From assembly GCF_002873455.1 (NCBI RefSeq), contig NZ_MCUN01000006.1, positions 186,001 to 250,000 on the forward strand: a stretch of 64,000 nucleotides of DNA. Reading direction: 5' to 3'. The position numbers were made by a program, and so were the translations under genes. This document shows positions 48,144-58,090 of this stretch, piece by piece. The first letter of the stretch is position 1; the number at the start of each line of letters is the position of its first letter. The notes below the pieces were generated by a model. That model saw nothing but the letters and a program-made list of their open reading frames with translations, had not been told where the DNA came from and did no database searches. This stretch comes from Vibrio splendidus. Lineage in GTDB: Bacteria; Pseudomonadota; Gammaproteobacteria; Enterobacterales; Vibrionaceae.

Positions 48144-49697
48144 TTATTTTACAACTAGGTCGCCGAAGTAAGGCATAACCATTGGGTTTACGATGTCTGC
48201 TGCACCTACGTTAGACTTCGCGCCCCACGCTTCACTCTGCCAATGTAGAGGTACGAATGCTGCATCATTGTATAATGTCGCTTCAACGCCTTTCAGCATC
48301 TTAGAACGCTTAACTGGGTCAGTTTCTGTGTTAGAAGCTTCTACAATCGCATCCATCTCAGGGTTTGAGTAACCAGAACAGTTGTATTGGCCACGACCCG
48401 TTTCTTCGTTACGAGTCATTGTTAGGAACTCGTTGAAGTTAGCTGAATCTTCAGTATCTGAGTGCCAACCGATCATCATCATGTCTGCAGAACATAGGTC
48501 AAACTCAGGCCAGTACTGTGCTTTAGGCATAGTTTTAAGATCAACTTTAATACCAATCTTAGATAGCATTGCCGCAGACGCTTGCGCTACTTTCGCATCG
48601 TTCACGTAACGGTTATTTGGTGCCATCATAGTTAGCGTAAAGCCATCTTCATAACCCGCTTCCTTCATAAGCTCTTTCGCTTTTTTCAGGTCGTAACGAG
48701 GTACTAATGCTTCATCGTGGCCCGCGTAACCCGTTGGGCTTTGTTGACCAGCCGCTGTCGCGAAACCTTTCATGATTTTCTTAACAATACCTTCATTGTT
48801 AATCGCATGAACGATCGCTTGACGTACGCGCACATCTTTCAGTGCTTCGTTGCTGTTTTGGTTCATTTGGAACGTAATGATACGAGTACCAGGTAGCGTT
48901 ACTAGATCGATATTCTTAGCGTTCTTAACACGCTTGTGATCGTTTGGTGCTACTGGGTGAATCATATCTACATCGCCAGAAAGAAGTGCTGCTACACGCG
49001 TTGCGTCTTCTTTGATTGGCACAAGTGTTAGCTTGTCTACGTTGCCTTTAGATTCTTTGTCCCAGTAATCATTGAAACGTTCGAACGTTACTTTAACGCC
49101 TTGCTCACGTTGCGTAACGATGAATGGCCCAGTACCTGAAACGTTAGTCGAAGCAAATGAGTTACCGTGCTTCACTAGCTCAGATTTGTCATTGCCTTCC
49201 GCTGTTTGGCCAGAGTAAAACTTGCTGTCCATTGGGAAGATGTACGTTGCTGTTTGTAGCACTAGTGGGTAAGCCGCTTTTGATACTAGCTCAACTGTGT
49301 AGTCATTTACTTTTACCATTTTTTCGTATGGCGTGAAGATAGACTTAAAGTCTGGAGAAGCTTGTAGACGTTCAAAAGTCCACACAACATCATCAGCAGT
49401 CAGTTCGTTACCAGAGTGGAATTTCACACCTTTACGTAGGTTAAAGCGGAAAGTCGTGTCATCAACACGCTCCCAGCTAGATGCCAGGCGGCCTTCAAAA
49501 TCCATCTCTTGAGTGAAACGTACTAGAGGGTCAAACACCATGTGAGACATTTGCAGTGTGCCACCAGACAGCTGCTCGTGCGGGTCAAGTGATACTGGGT
49601 CAGCTGCGTAGCCAACGGTAATATCTGCTGCTGCTGCACTAAAGCTTAGGCCAGCTGCCATTAAAGCTACTGCTAATTTGCTTTTCATGGTTTTCAT
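48144..49697 (-). CDS. Periplasmic peptide-binding protein of ABC transporter (SBP_bac_5)
   Basis: The 517-residue protein has a signal peptide (MKTMKSKLAVALMAAGLSFS ... AAA). The SBP_bac_5 start is DITVGYAADPVSLDPHEQLS, with the family's LRKGVKFHSGNELTADDVVWTFERL. The length and content fit Dpp/Opp/Gsi-type binding proteins. AAGGAG lies 7 bases before the ATG. The high-copy product of the operon would be this one, which fits the hairpin behind it. Confidence 0.9.
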   Translation of the reverse strand: MKTMKSKLAVALMAAGLSFSAAAADITVGYAADPVSLDPHEQLSGGTLQMSHMVFDPLVRFTQEMDFEGRLASSWERVDDTTFRFNLRKGVKFHSGNELTADDVVWTFERLQASPDFKSIFTPYEKMVKVNDYTVELVSKAAYPLVLQTATYIFPMDSKFYSGQTAEGNDKSELVKHGNSFASTNVSGTGPFIVTQREQGVKVTFERFNDYWDKESKGNVDKLTLVPIKEDATRVAALLSGDVDMIHPVAPNDHKRVKNAKNIDLVTLPGTRIITFQMNQNSNEALKDVRVRQAIVHAINNEGIVKKIMKGFATAAGQQSPTGYAGHDEALVPRYDLKKAKELMKEAGYEDGFTLTMMAPNNRYVNDAKVAQASAAMLSKIGIKVDLKTMPKAQYWPEFDLCSADMMMIGWHSDTEDSANFNEFLTMTRNEETGRGQYNCSGYSNPEMDAIVEASNTETDPVKRSKMLKGVEATLYNDAAFVPLHWQSEAWGAKSNVGAADIVNPMVMPYFGDLVVK

Positions 49698-49791
49698 TGC
49701 ATAACTCCTTCATGCGGGAATCCAGATCCCTAGTTGTTGTATTTGCGTCTGTTTATTGTTTTTAGCAAGCCAAACTCCAGCCTGCTGATTT

Positions 49792-51519
49792 TTATACCGC
49801 GGCTTGTGCCACTGCTTTTTCTTCTCTTAAGCCTGTAAATTCAGGCATTAAAGAAATTAGGTGTTTGCTGTATTCATGCTGAGGCGATTGGAACAACTGC
49901 TCTGTTGGCGCGACTTCCAATAGTTCTCCCATTTGCATCACACCAACACGGTCACACATTTGACGAATAACCGGTAAATCGTGACTGATGAACAGCATGG
50001 TTAGGTTGAGCTCGTCTTGTAAGTCTTTTAATAGGTTAAGAATCTGAGCCTGTACCGACACATCCAGCGCCGACGTAGGTTCATCACAAATTAAAAGACG
50101 TGGGCGAGTTGCCAAGGCACGAGCGATAGAAATACGCTGACGTTGGCCACCTGAGAATTCGTGTGGGTATTTAACCCCAGCCATCTTGCCTAAACCAACG
50201 TGCTCTAGCAGGTCGTGAACGATCTGACGAGTTTCATTCTCGTTGCGCGTAAGCTTATGGAATCGGATAGGTTCAGCAATGATGTCGAATATCTTCATTC
50301 GAGGGTTCATTGATGTGTATGGGTTTTGGAACACCATCTGCATTTGGCGACGCATTGGGCGACGCTCTTTCTCAGACTTAAGCCCAGTAAGGTCAATACC
50401 TTCAAAGGTCACTTTGCCTGAGTTGGGTGCGTACAAGCCAGCAATCACACGAGCAATCGTTGACTTACCCGACCCAGACTCACCAACAAGACCAAAAGTT
50501 TCACCTTCGTGTACTTCAAAGCTCACGTTGTTTGACGCCTGAACGTACTCACGACGACTCTCAAAGAAAGAATCCTTGGTGGTAAAGCGTAAGTTTACAT
50601 TTTCAACATTCAACAACGGACCAGTGTAATCACGGTGATCTTGGCTTTGACCTAACCAGTGGTTTTTCACATCAAGTGGTTCCATCTCGTGCGCTTCTTC
50701 GATGTAGCTAACAAGAGGGAAACGATCGAGTTTACGATCTGAACGCGGAACCGCTGAAATAAGACTGTGCGTGTAAGGGTGTTCAGGAGTACCAAGGACT
50801 TTCGCCGTCGGGCCAAACTCAACTAAATCACCACGATACATAACCGCAACGCGGTCGGTAACGTTAGATACAACACCCATGTCATGCGTGACCAACATAC
50901 AACCTACGTTCTTCTTAATACATAGGTCGCGAATCAAACCCAAAATCTGGTCTTGGATAGACACATCCAGTGCTGTTGTTGGTTCATCTGCAATGATTAA
51001 GTCAGGTTCACCTGCCAATGCAATCGCGATAACCACACGTTGACGCATACCGCCAGAGAATTGGTGTGGGTACTGCTTTAAACGGTTTTCTGGTTGCGGA
51101 ATACCAACTTGGTTCATCAAGTCTAATGAGCGTTGGTAGGCTTCTTGATCCGAAACCTTCATATTGGCATGAATCGTTTCTTTTAACTGCTGTTCTACTG
51201 TGAATAGAGGGTTAAGAGAAGTCATTGGATCTTGGAAGATAAATCCAATCTTTGAGCCGCGAACTGAACGCATCTGTTCAGGAGACAAACCTGAAACTTT
51301 TTCGCCATCAAGGAATACCTCGCCGCTAGCGATGCGACCAGGAGGACTCAGCAAATCGATCACAGCATTGCCTACTGTTGATTTACCTGCACCAGACTCA
51401 CCGACAACGCCAACAATCTCACCACGTTCAATATTGAACGAAAGCGACTTTACTGCTGCGTGAACTCCATGACGAGATGGGTATTCGATACGAAGATTTT
51501 TTACTTCTAAAAGTGACAT
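49792..51519 (-). CDS. Fused double-ATPase peptide ABC transporter protein
   Basis: The 575-residue protein has two ABC ATPase domains in one chain, like GsiA or YejF. The first has Walker A GESGAGKST and signature FSGGMRQR; the second has Walker A GESGSGKST and signature FSGGQRQR. Walker B regions (LIIADEPTTALDVS and LLICDEPTSALDVS) are complete, so both sites should be active. The start is the ATG at 51519 (MSLLEVKNLR), with AGAGGT upstream; the frame runs on to 51633. It is the first gene of the four-gene operon. Confidence 0.9.
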   Translation of the reverse strand: MSLLEVKNLRIEYPSRHGVHAAVKSLSFNIERGEIVGVVGESGAGKSTVGNAVIDLLSPPGRIASGEVFLDGEKVSGLSPEQMRSVRGSKIGFIFQDPMTSLNPLFTVEQQLKETIHANMKVSDQEAYQRSLDLMNQVGIPQPENRLKQYPHQFSGGMRQRVVIAIALAGEPDLIIADEPTTALDVSIQDQILGLIRDLCIKKNVGCMLVTHDMGVVSNVTDRVAVMYRGDLVEFGPTAKVLGTPEHPYTHSLISAVPRSDRKLDRFPLVSYIEEAHEMEPLDVKNHWLGQSQDHRDYTGPLLNVENVNLRFTTKDSFFESRREYVQASNNVSFEVHEGETFGLVGESGSGKSTIARVIAGLYAPNSGKVTFEGIDLTGLKSEKERRPMRRQMQMVFQNPYTSMNPRMKIFDIIAEPIRFHKLTRNENETRQIVHDLLEHVGLGKMAGVKYPHEFSGGQRQRISIARALATRPRLLICDEPTSALDVSVQAQILNLLKDLQDELNLTMLFISHDLPVIRQMCDRVGVMQMGELLEVAPTEQLFQSPQHEYSKHLISLMPEFTGLREEKAVAQAAV

Positions 51520-52440
51520 TACCAGACCTCTACTGCTTTGGCAGCTCTCTGCCCTGTCTGCAAAATTGAATCCATTCTTACCAGAATATTGTTCTGATAT
51601 TTTATACGGTTGACAATTTGGCAAATAATTCACAGAAAAGCAACAAAAATAGGATAAAAAGTCGACATCAAACGCTTAACAAGCAAAAGCGCCACATAAC
51701 TATTCATCTTAAGAGCATATAGTAATAAAAATCAATATTATATTGTCGATGATAAATACTCACAAACCCCTTACTACCACTTACTTGTAGAGTTAAATCT
51801 ATGATTGAAAGCAGATCTCACTACCAGTCAATAAAAACAAATAATTATTCCAAAAAACAATTAACACTATAGAAACAAACTCTAACTTTTGTTATTTAAG
51901 CAAACAAAACAACCAAATATAACCGCATTACCCATATATATTACCGACCCCATCATTTCAGCGAATACCAATCAGTGAAACGAAAGGCTTGCTAAAATGG
52001 GGGCGAATTTGAGCGACTTAATGTGAAGAAGACTGTCAAATACAGGCCTTAGAGAGCATATTCGGGGTCAAATTTCACTTTTCATAAAAATCTTTAGACC
52101 AAACCTATTAATCTGTCGAATTATTAACGGTGAATTTTATATAAAATTAGATATAGAACAGCCAATTTAATAAAGAGGGATCCTCTAGAAAAGCGTAATA
52201 ATCTAGAAAAAAGGTAAGAGATCCCCTTATATAAAGGATGAATTTTGCGAAGGCCATATCAAGCAAGACATTGAAATATTTAGGGTATCAGTATTCAAAA
52301 TCAAGAATAACTTCAACGACAGATGTCAAAAATCTCAACCTTTCGACTGAAGCCTCTATTGTGGTAAATAAAGAGAGATTCGGCACGGAAGCGCTTCCTG
52401 TGGCCTGACGAACCGCCGAGCTGGCGATCCACCGGGCTGG
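51520..52440. other. Long A/T-rich intergenic region
   Basis: About 920 bases between the ABC operon and the tRNA debris. I see no credible gene. The operon promoter should be near its left end. An inverted repeat at 52176-52227 has outer arms GGGATC/GATCCC and inner arms TCTAGA/TCTAGA, followed by the palindrome-like CCTTATATAAAGG. Confidence 0.5.
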
Positions 52441-52757
52441 CGATTCAAGTCGCAGCTCTCTGAACCCAAACCACCTAAACTCCAAACGTAAAAAGCCCCA
52501 GTCTTTAGACTGAGGCTTCGGCTTCTTAAGTGATAGGTGAAGAGACATTCTTTGAACATCAGACGAACCCCACTTGGGTTCCAGCCTAGTGATCTACAGA
52601 TGAAAAAAAAGCTCATCATTTCTGATGAGCTTTCTTAAAGGTGGTCAGTGAAGGGGATTTGATCGGACTGGCGATCCAGCCCACGACCCTCTTGGTACCA
52701 AATTATCTAAATTCCAGACGTAAAAAAGCCCCGTCATTTCTGACGAGGCTTCTTAAG
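52441..52757 (-). repeat. Degenerate tRNA-Pro/terminator repeats downstream of the tRNA array
   Basis: Three terminator hairpins stand in series on the minus strand: 52722-52751 (AGCCCCGTCA/TGACGAGGCT), 52603-52632 (AGCTCATCA/TGATGAGCT) and 52490-52518 (AGCCCCAGTC/GACTGAGGCT). The first two are preceded (minus strand) by tRNA-Pro 3' sequence: the intact gene and the fragment at 52642-52702. The third is next to a weaker remnant at 52441-52472. The flanks CTAAA(C/T)TCCA(A/G)ACGTAAAAA also repeat at 52474 and 52706. Confidence 0.75.
52642..52702 (-). pseudogene. tRNA-Pro remnant
   Basis: The ends match the 3' half of the intact tRNA-Pro (TGGTC-GTGAAG-GGGATT and CGACCCTC-TGGT-CCAAA on the plus strand), but about 20 unrelated bases interrupt the T-arm and the 5' half is absent. 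It cannot be a working tRNA. Confidence 0.7.
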
Positions 52758-52758
52758 G

Positions 52759-52835
<77 letters not shown>

Positions 52836-52890
52836 AGATATTTTGTTTGATTTCTCAAACTGGGAACTTCAAAGAAGTTACCAAAATTAA

Positions 52891-52967
52891 TGGGGTGGCT
52901 AACGAGATTCGAACTCGCGACCACCGGAATCACAATCCAGGGCTCTACCAACTGAGCTATAGCCACC
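52891..52967 (-). tRNA. tRNA-His (GTG), copy 2
   Basis: The 77-base sequence starts GGTGGCTATAGCTCAG with the extra 5' G typical of tRNA-His. The anticodon is GTG in GGATTGTGATTCC, the T-loop is GAGTTCGAATCTC and CCA is encoded. It is identical to the copy at 53166. Confidence 0.95.
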
Positions 52968-53010
52968 ACTAATTTTTTATATAACCGCTTAAAAGCGATT
53001 ATTGAAATAG

Positions 53011-53087
<77 letters not shown>

Positions 53088-53165
53088 ACTTTTTTGTCTC
53101 GACTCTTGGGAATAACGAGTCAACACTGGAAGCCTAAGCTACCGTTTTATTCTATAAAGAAAGAA

Positions 53166-53242
53166 TGGGGTGGCTAACGAGATTCGAACTCGCGACCACC
53201 GGAATCACAATCCAGGGCTCTACCAACTGAGCTATAGCCACC
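53166..53242 (-). tRNA. tRNA-His (GTG), copy 1
   Basis: Same sequence as the copy at 52891, with GTG anticodon and encoded CCA. It follows tRNA-Arg in the transcript. Confidence 0.95.
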
Positions 53243-53290
53243 ATTGTTTCTTTTTTTGCCAATTCTCACTTACCGAAGTAAGAGACCGGA

Positions 53291-53367
<77 letters not shown>

Positions 53368-53664
53368 ATGCCCTGTCGGCGGAGTGGAATAATACGTATA
53401 TCACCTAATGCCGTCTAGTACTTTTTTAACTTTTTTTTCTGTTTGGTCTCTTTTTCGACAGTTAATATGTGATAAACCCCTTATTTGAGTACTACAACCC
53501 GCCACAGCTTATAAGTTGTTGTTTATTGCAACAACTTATCGGGATATAATCACCCATTATTTACATTGGTTTAACAGTTGCTCTTTGCTGCTCAAATCAA
53601 AACACCCTTCCAACACTATAAATTGGTAAGCACGTACTTACCTTGGGAATGTAAAGTGAGTTTA

Positions 53665-54078
53665 ATGGATATGTCTCGTCGAATTTTAAGCGTTGTCATC
53701 GCAGTTTTAACCTTTTCAACTGGCGCAATGGCTTCAGGCCTAAGCGAAGCAGAGCAAGATGCGATTGCTGAACGCATCAAACCAGTTGGTCAAGTTTACC
53801 TAGTAGGCAGCGAACCAGTAGCCGCAGAACCAACAGGCCCTCGTGATGGCGCAACAGTTTACGGTACCTTTTGTATCGCTTGTCACGCATCTGGCGTAAG
53901 TGGCGCACCTAAAACAGGTGATGCTGGTGATTGGGGGCCTCGTATTGCTCAAGGTCGCGATATCCTAGCTAACCACGCAATCAACGGCTTTAATGCAATG
54001 CCAGCGAAAGGTTCATGTATGGACTGTTCAGACGACGAAATCAAAGATGCTATCGAGCACATGATTGCTGGTCTGTAA
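53665..54078 (+). CDS. Cytochrome c5
   Basis: The 137-residue product begins MDMSRRILSVVIAVLTFSTG with a signal peptide ending near MASG. A single heme site, CIACHASG, and the later CMDCS, giving the disulfide typical of cytochrome c5, are present. NAMPAKG supplies the Met ligand. It is a periplasmic electron carrier. The start chosen is the ATG at 53665, with an AAGTGAG before it; ATG at 53671 and the longer frame from 53578 are alternatives. Confidence 0.88.
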   Translation: MDMSRRILSVVIAVLTFSTGAMASGLSEAEQDAIAERIKPVGQVYLVGSEPVAAEPTGPRDGATVYGTFCIACHASGVSGAPKTGDAGDWGPRIAQGRDILANHAINGFNAMPAKGSCMDCSDDEIKDAIEHMIAGL

Positions 54079-54173
54079 TTTACCGATCTGTAATTAAAAA
54101 CGCCAGATTCAGAAAAGGTGATCTCATGATCACCTTTTTATTGGCTTCTATATAGTGCTATTAAAGCAGAGCA

Positions 54174-56192
54174 TTACTTCTTATTGAACATCGCACGAAT
54201 GTTAGCAATGTGCGCCTGTCCTTTTTCCATTCTTTCTTCTGCGGATTGTGGTTTCTTAACGCTTTCCCACTCCACGTCATCATGCGGCAACTCATCAAGA
54301 AAGCGACTTTGTGTTGGCTTAATCAATTCACCATATTGACGGCGTTCACGACACTTAGTAAAGGTCAGCTCTTTCTGCGCTCGCGTAATCCCTACATACA
54401 TAAGACGACGCTCTTCTTCTACATTACCTTCATCAACACTGGTTTGGTGCGGCAAGATGCCCTCTTCGGCACCCATCAAGAATACATACGGAAACTCTAG
54501 GCCTTTCGATGCGTGCAATGTCATTAGTTGAACTTGGTCTGCATCGTCATCATCTTCCCCGCGTTCCATCATGTCGCGTAAAGTTAAGCGTTGAACAACC
54601 TCTCGTAGCGTCTTCTCTTCTTTATCATAGTTATCACCTTCGAGGTCGGCCACAATCCAGCTATACAGATCAGAGACGTTCTTCATTCGCATTTCAGCCG
54701 CTTTCGGGCTTGCCGAGGTTTCGTATAACCAGTCTTCATAGTTAATATCACGAACCAAAGAACGAACCGCCTCAACTGTATTACCGCGTTCAGCATTATC
54801 TGAAATTCGAACAATCCAATCACCGAAGCGACGCAGGTTTTCTAAGCCACGGCCAGTCAATGTTTGCTCTAAGCCCATTTCGAAGCTGGCTTCAAACAGA
54901 CTTTTACCACGCATGTTGGCGTAGCTGCCTAATTTTTCAAGCGTAACAGGGCCGATCTCACGACGCGGCGTATTCACAATACGCAGGAAGGCGTTGTCAT
55001 CATCAGGGTTCACTAACACACGTAGGTAAGCCATGATGTCTTTAATTTCTGCTCTGGCGAAAAAGGATGTACCGCCAGAGATCTTGTAAGGTACACGGTT
55101 TTGCATCAGCGCTTTTTCAATCAAGCGAGATTGGTGGTTACCGCGGTAAAGTACTGCGTAATCTTTGTATTCTGTACGATTCAAAAACTTGTGAGCGATG
55201 ATCTCACCGGTAATACGCTCTGCTTCGTGTTCTTCGTTCTTAGCGTTCAATACTTTGAGTTTTTCTCCGTCTGGGATCTCAGAGAACAGTGATTTTTCAT
55301 AAACGTGAGGGTTATTAGCGATCAAAATATTCGCTGCACGCAAGATACGGCTCGTTGAGCGATAATTTTGCTCTAGCTTAATCAAGCGAAGGTTTGGATA
55401 GTCTTCACCAAGCAACACCAAGTTTTGCGGTTTTGCGCCACGCCATGAGTAGATAGATTGGTCATCATCACCTACCACAGTGAGACGCCCTCTTTCACCG
55501 ACAAGCAGTCGCACCAACTCATATTGACTGGTGTTGGTATCTTGGTATTCATCGACCAGTAAATAGCGGATACGAGATTGCCAGCGCTCACGCACTTCTT
55601 GATTGGTTTTCAGAAGCAATACCGGCATCGCGATCAGGTCATCAAAATCGAGTGCGTTGTAGGCCTTCATCTGTTTCTGATACATCTCAAAACAAAATGC
55701 AAACAGCTGCTCTTGTTCGCCTTGAGCTCTTGCTTTCGCCTGATCTGGCGTCAGCATGTCATTCTTCCAATTTGAAATTGTACTCATTAAAGAACGCAAC
55801 AGATCCTTATCACCATCGATCTGTGTTTCTGTTAGCTCTTTTAATAAAGCTAGCTGGTCTTGATCATCAAATAACGAGAATCCAGCTTTAAGACCCAGAG
55901 CTTTGTATTCGCGGCGAATAATGGTTAGACCCATGGTATGAAAGGTCGAAACAATTAACCCTTTCGACTCGCCTTTACCCAAGGTTTGTCCAACACGCTC
56001 TTTCATCTCTCGTGCCGCTTTATTGGTAAAGGTTACCGCTGCAATATTACGCGCCTTGTAGCCACACTCTTGAACCAAGTAAGCAATCTTATTAGTGATA
56101 ACACGTGTTTTCCCAGATCCAGCGCCCGCTAATACTAAGCAGGGGCCCGAAACATATTTCACGGCTTCATCTTGTCTTGGATTCAGTTTCAT
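54174..56192 (-). CDS. rep: ATP-dependent DNA helicase Rep
   Basis: The 672-residue UvrD/Rep-type SF1A helicase starts [20 protein letters not shown], colinear with E. coli Rep; the frame runs 22 codons further back. Motif I is GAGSGKTR, motif [10 protein letters not shown], then [20 protein letters not shown], the [17 protein letters not shown] motif V, and [12 protein letters not shown]. Rep removes proteins ahead of the replication fork and works with DnaB. It is divergent from the efflux regulator. Confidence 0.96.
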   Translation of the reverse strand: MKLNPRQDEAVKYVSGPCLVLAGAGSGKTRVITNKIAYLVQECGYKARNIAAVTFTNKAAREMKERVGQTLGKGESKGLIVSTFHTMGLTIIRREYKALGLKAGFSLFDDQDQLALLKELTETQIDGDKDLLRSLMSTISNWKNDMLTPDQAKARAQGEQEQLFAFCFEMYQKQMKAYNALDFDDLIAMPVLLLKTNQEVRERWQSRIRYLLVDEYQDTNTSQYELVRLLVGERGRLTVVGDDDQSIYSWRGAKPQNLVLLGEDYPNLRLIKLEQNYRSTSRILRAANILIANNPHVYEKSLFSEIPDGEKLKVLNAKNEEHEAERITGEIIAHKFLNRTEYKDYAVLYRGNHQSRLIEKALMQNRVPYKISGGTSFFARAEIKDIMAYLRVLVNPDDDNAFLRIVNTPRREIGPVTLEKLGSYANMRGKSLFEASFEMGLEQTLTGRGLENLRRFGDWIVRISDNAERGNTVEAVRSLVRDINYEDWLYETSASPKAAEMRMKNVSDLYSWIVADLEGDNYDKEEKTLREVVQRLTLRDMMERGEDDDDADQVQLMTLHASKGLEFPYVFLMGAEEGILPHQTSVDEGNVEEERRLMYVGITRAQKELTFTKCRERRQYGELIKPTQSRFLDELPHDDVEWESVKKPQSAEERMEKGQAHIANIRAMFNKK

Positions 56193-56310
56193 TTGATTCT
56201 CAATTTGGTCTAGAGGGGCGAATTCAATTGCGCGCCTATAATAATGCTGCAACACCACGAATGCTACGTTCTCTTATACAAGATTTTTACGCTACTTGTG
56301 TAAAACTTTG

Positions 56311-56358
56311 TTGCACATGTGTATGGTTCTTGGGCTATAATGAATGAACGTTCATTCA
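56311..56358 (+). promoter_or_regulatory. Promoter and palindromic operator of the TetR/RND operon
   Basis: A consensus -10 TATAAT (56336-56341) has a possible -35 TTGCAC (56311-56316) at 19 bases. The perfect 18-base palindrome TGAATGAACGTTCATTCA starts on the last base of the -10 (56341-56358), so a bound TetR dimer would block transcription start. The regulator's ATG lies 15 bases further. Confidence 0.88.
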
Positions 56359-56372
56359 CTGGTGATGGAATA

Positions 56373-56954
56373 ATGACAACTCATGCACCTCAGGATAAAC
56401 GCCAACAAATACTTTCTGCCGCTGAAAAGCTCATTGCGGAGGTCGGCTTTCAAGGCCTTTCAATGCAAAAATTAGCCAAAGAGGCGGGAGTTGCTGCAGG
56501 CACTATCTACCGCTACTTTGATGATAAGGACCACTTGATAGATGATGTTCGAGTGCTCGTGACTCAACGAGTAGCTGATGCTGTTCAAGAAGGGGTTGAT
56601 GATTCGGATCCAATTAAGCAACGCTATCGTACTATGTGGTTGAACATATGGAACTTAGCGGGAACGAACTTAGCCGCGATAAAAAATCGGGTTCAGTATG
56701 ACTCTCTACCCATCACAAATAGCCTAAACTTCAGGGAACTAGAGCGTGAAATGTTTGCCCAAGTTGAGCTGCTATTTAATGAGGGAAAAGAGCAAGGACT
56801 GTTTAAACCACTTAATAATGAAGTATTAGGTGGCTTGAGCTTAGCGGCTAGCGTATCTCTAGCACGTAAGCATTCTTTAGGATTTTACCAACTCGACGAG
56901 GCAGAACTAGAATCTGCAATAGAAGCCAGTTGGGACGCAATAATTAAACACTAG
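56373..56954 (+). CDS. vexR: TetR-family regulator of the RND efflux operon (VexR-like)
   Basis: The 193-residue protein has the TetR helix-turn-helix at about 10-55 (RQQILSAAEKLIAEVGFQGL, KEAGVAAGTIYRYFDDKDHL). The C-terminal ligand domain is of AcrR/NfxB-like type. The start is the ATG at 56373. Position and partners match vexR of V. cholerae, next to rep, vexAB, ubiK and ilvC. It likely represses its own operon at the palindrome and is released by pump substrates such as bile acids or detergents; the ligand is inferred from V. cholerae. Confidence 0.85.
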   Translation: MTTHAPQDKRQQILSAAEKLIAEVGFQGLSMQKLAKEAGVAAGTIYRYFDDKDHLIDDVRVLVTQRVADAVQEGVDDSDPIKQRYRTMWLNIWNLAGTNLAAIKNRVQYDSLPITNSLNFRELEREMFAQVELLFNEGKEQGLFKPLNNEVLGGLSLAASVSLARKHSLGFYQLDEAELESAIEASWDAIIKH

Positions 56955-56972
56955 ATCGGAGTTCTGACCATA

Positions 56973-58079
56973 ATGAAAAAGTGGACTTTCTTCATGTTAT
57001 TCATCGCTGTACTGCTTTTCGGCAGCGTTATTGGGTTCAACATGTTCAAACAACAAAAAATTGCTGAGTATATGGCCAACCGCCCTGAACCAGAGTTTCC
57101 AGTAACGGTTACTGAAGTTCAGCCGATCGACTGGGTTCCAGTGATTGAAGCTATCGGCTTCATCGAACCTAACCAAGGTGTCACACTAGCGAACGAAACC
57201 AGCGGTGTTATTGACCAAATCTCTTTTGGTTCTGGTACTGATGTTAAAAATGACCAACTTCTTGTTCGTCTTGATTCTGGCGTAGAAAAGGCAAACCTAA
57301 AAAGTTCTGAAGCTCGCCTGCCTGCGGCAAAAGCAAAATACAAACGCTACCAAGGCCTATTTAAGAAAGGTTCTATTTCAAAAGAAGCATACGATGAAGC
57401 AGAAGCAAACTACTACTCTCTATCAGCTGATATTGAAAGCCTAAAAGCATCTATCGAACGCCGTGAAATTCGTGCTCCTTTCGATGGCAAAGTGGGTATC
57501 CGTAACGTGTACCTAGGCCAATACCTGCAATCAGGTACAGATATCGTTCGTTTAGAAGATACAAGCGTCATGCGTCTACGCTTTACAGTATCTCAAACAG
57601 ATATCTCTCGTATTAATGTTGGTCAGGCTATCGACATCTTTGTTGATGCTTACCCAGAAAAACCTTTTGAAGGCTCTATTAGTGCCATTGAGCCAGCGGT
57701 AAGTATCCAAAGTGGTCTTATTCAAGTTCAAGCCGATATTCCAAACAATGGTGGCCAACTTCGTAGCGGCATGTTCGCTCGCGCTAACATCATTCTGCCT
57801 AAGCTAGAGAACCAAGTAACGTTGCCTCAAACAGCGATTACTTTCACTCTATATGGTGACAATGTTTACATCCTGACGGAAGAAGACGGCGTTCAACGTG
57901 TTGCTCAACATGTTGTAAAAGTAGGTGAGCGTACCGCTGAGATTGCACACATCCTTGAAGGCGTTAAAGCCGGCGATACGGTTGTAACTTCTGGCCAAGT
58001 ACGTCTAAGTAACGGTGCCAAAGTTAAGGTTGTTGAAAGTGATGCAATCACTCCACCATCTGAAACACCTAAGCTGTAA
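56973..58079 (+). CDS. vexA: RND efflux periplasmic adaptor (VexA-like)
   Basis: The 368-residue membrane fusion protein has an N-terminal anchor (WTFFMLFIAVLLFGSVIGFN). The lipoyl/biotinyl halves are at ESIGF...GVTLANETSGVIDQI and RREIRAPFDGKVGIRNVYLG. An alpha-hairpin (about 105-160) and beta-barrel follow. It joins the inner-membrane pump to an outer-membrane channel, probably TolC, which is not encoded here. It lies 18 bases after vexR and 11 before vexB. Confidence 0.88.
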   Translation: MKKWTFFMLFIAVLLFGSVIGFNMFKQQKIAEYMANRPEPEFPVTVTEVQPIDWVPVIEAIGFIEPNQGVTLANETSGVIDQISFGSGTDVKNDQLLVRLDSGVEKANLKSSEARLPAAKAKYKRYQGLFKKGSISKEAYDEAEANYYSLSADIESLKASIERREIRAPFDGKVGIRNVYLGQYLQSGTDIVRLEDTSVMRLRFTVSQTDISRINVGQAIDIFVDAYPEKPFEGSISAIEPAVSIQSGLIQVQADIPNNGGQLRSGMFARANIILPKLENQVTLPQTAITFTLYGDNVYILTEEDGVQRVAQHVVKVGERTAEIAHILEGVKAGDTVVTSGQVRLSNGAKVKVVESDAITPPSETPKL

Positions 58080-58090
58080 CTGGAGGCACA

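Noticed and set aside
46047-51519. Naming the ABC operon gsiABCD (glutathione import), since gorA is in the window
   Set aside because: Order and fused ATPase agree, but the binding protein does not look especially like GsiB, and gorA is about 14 kb away. A general peptide transporter is the safer call.
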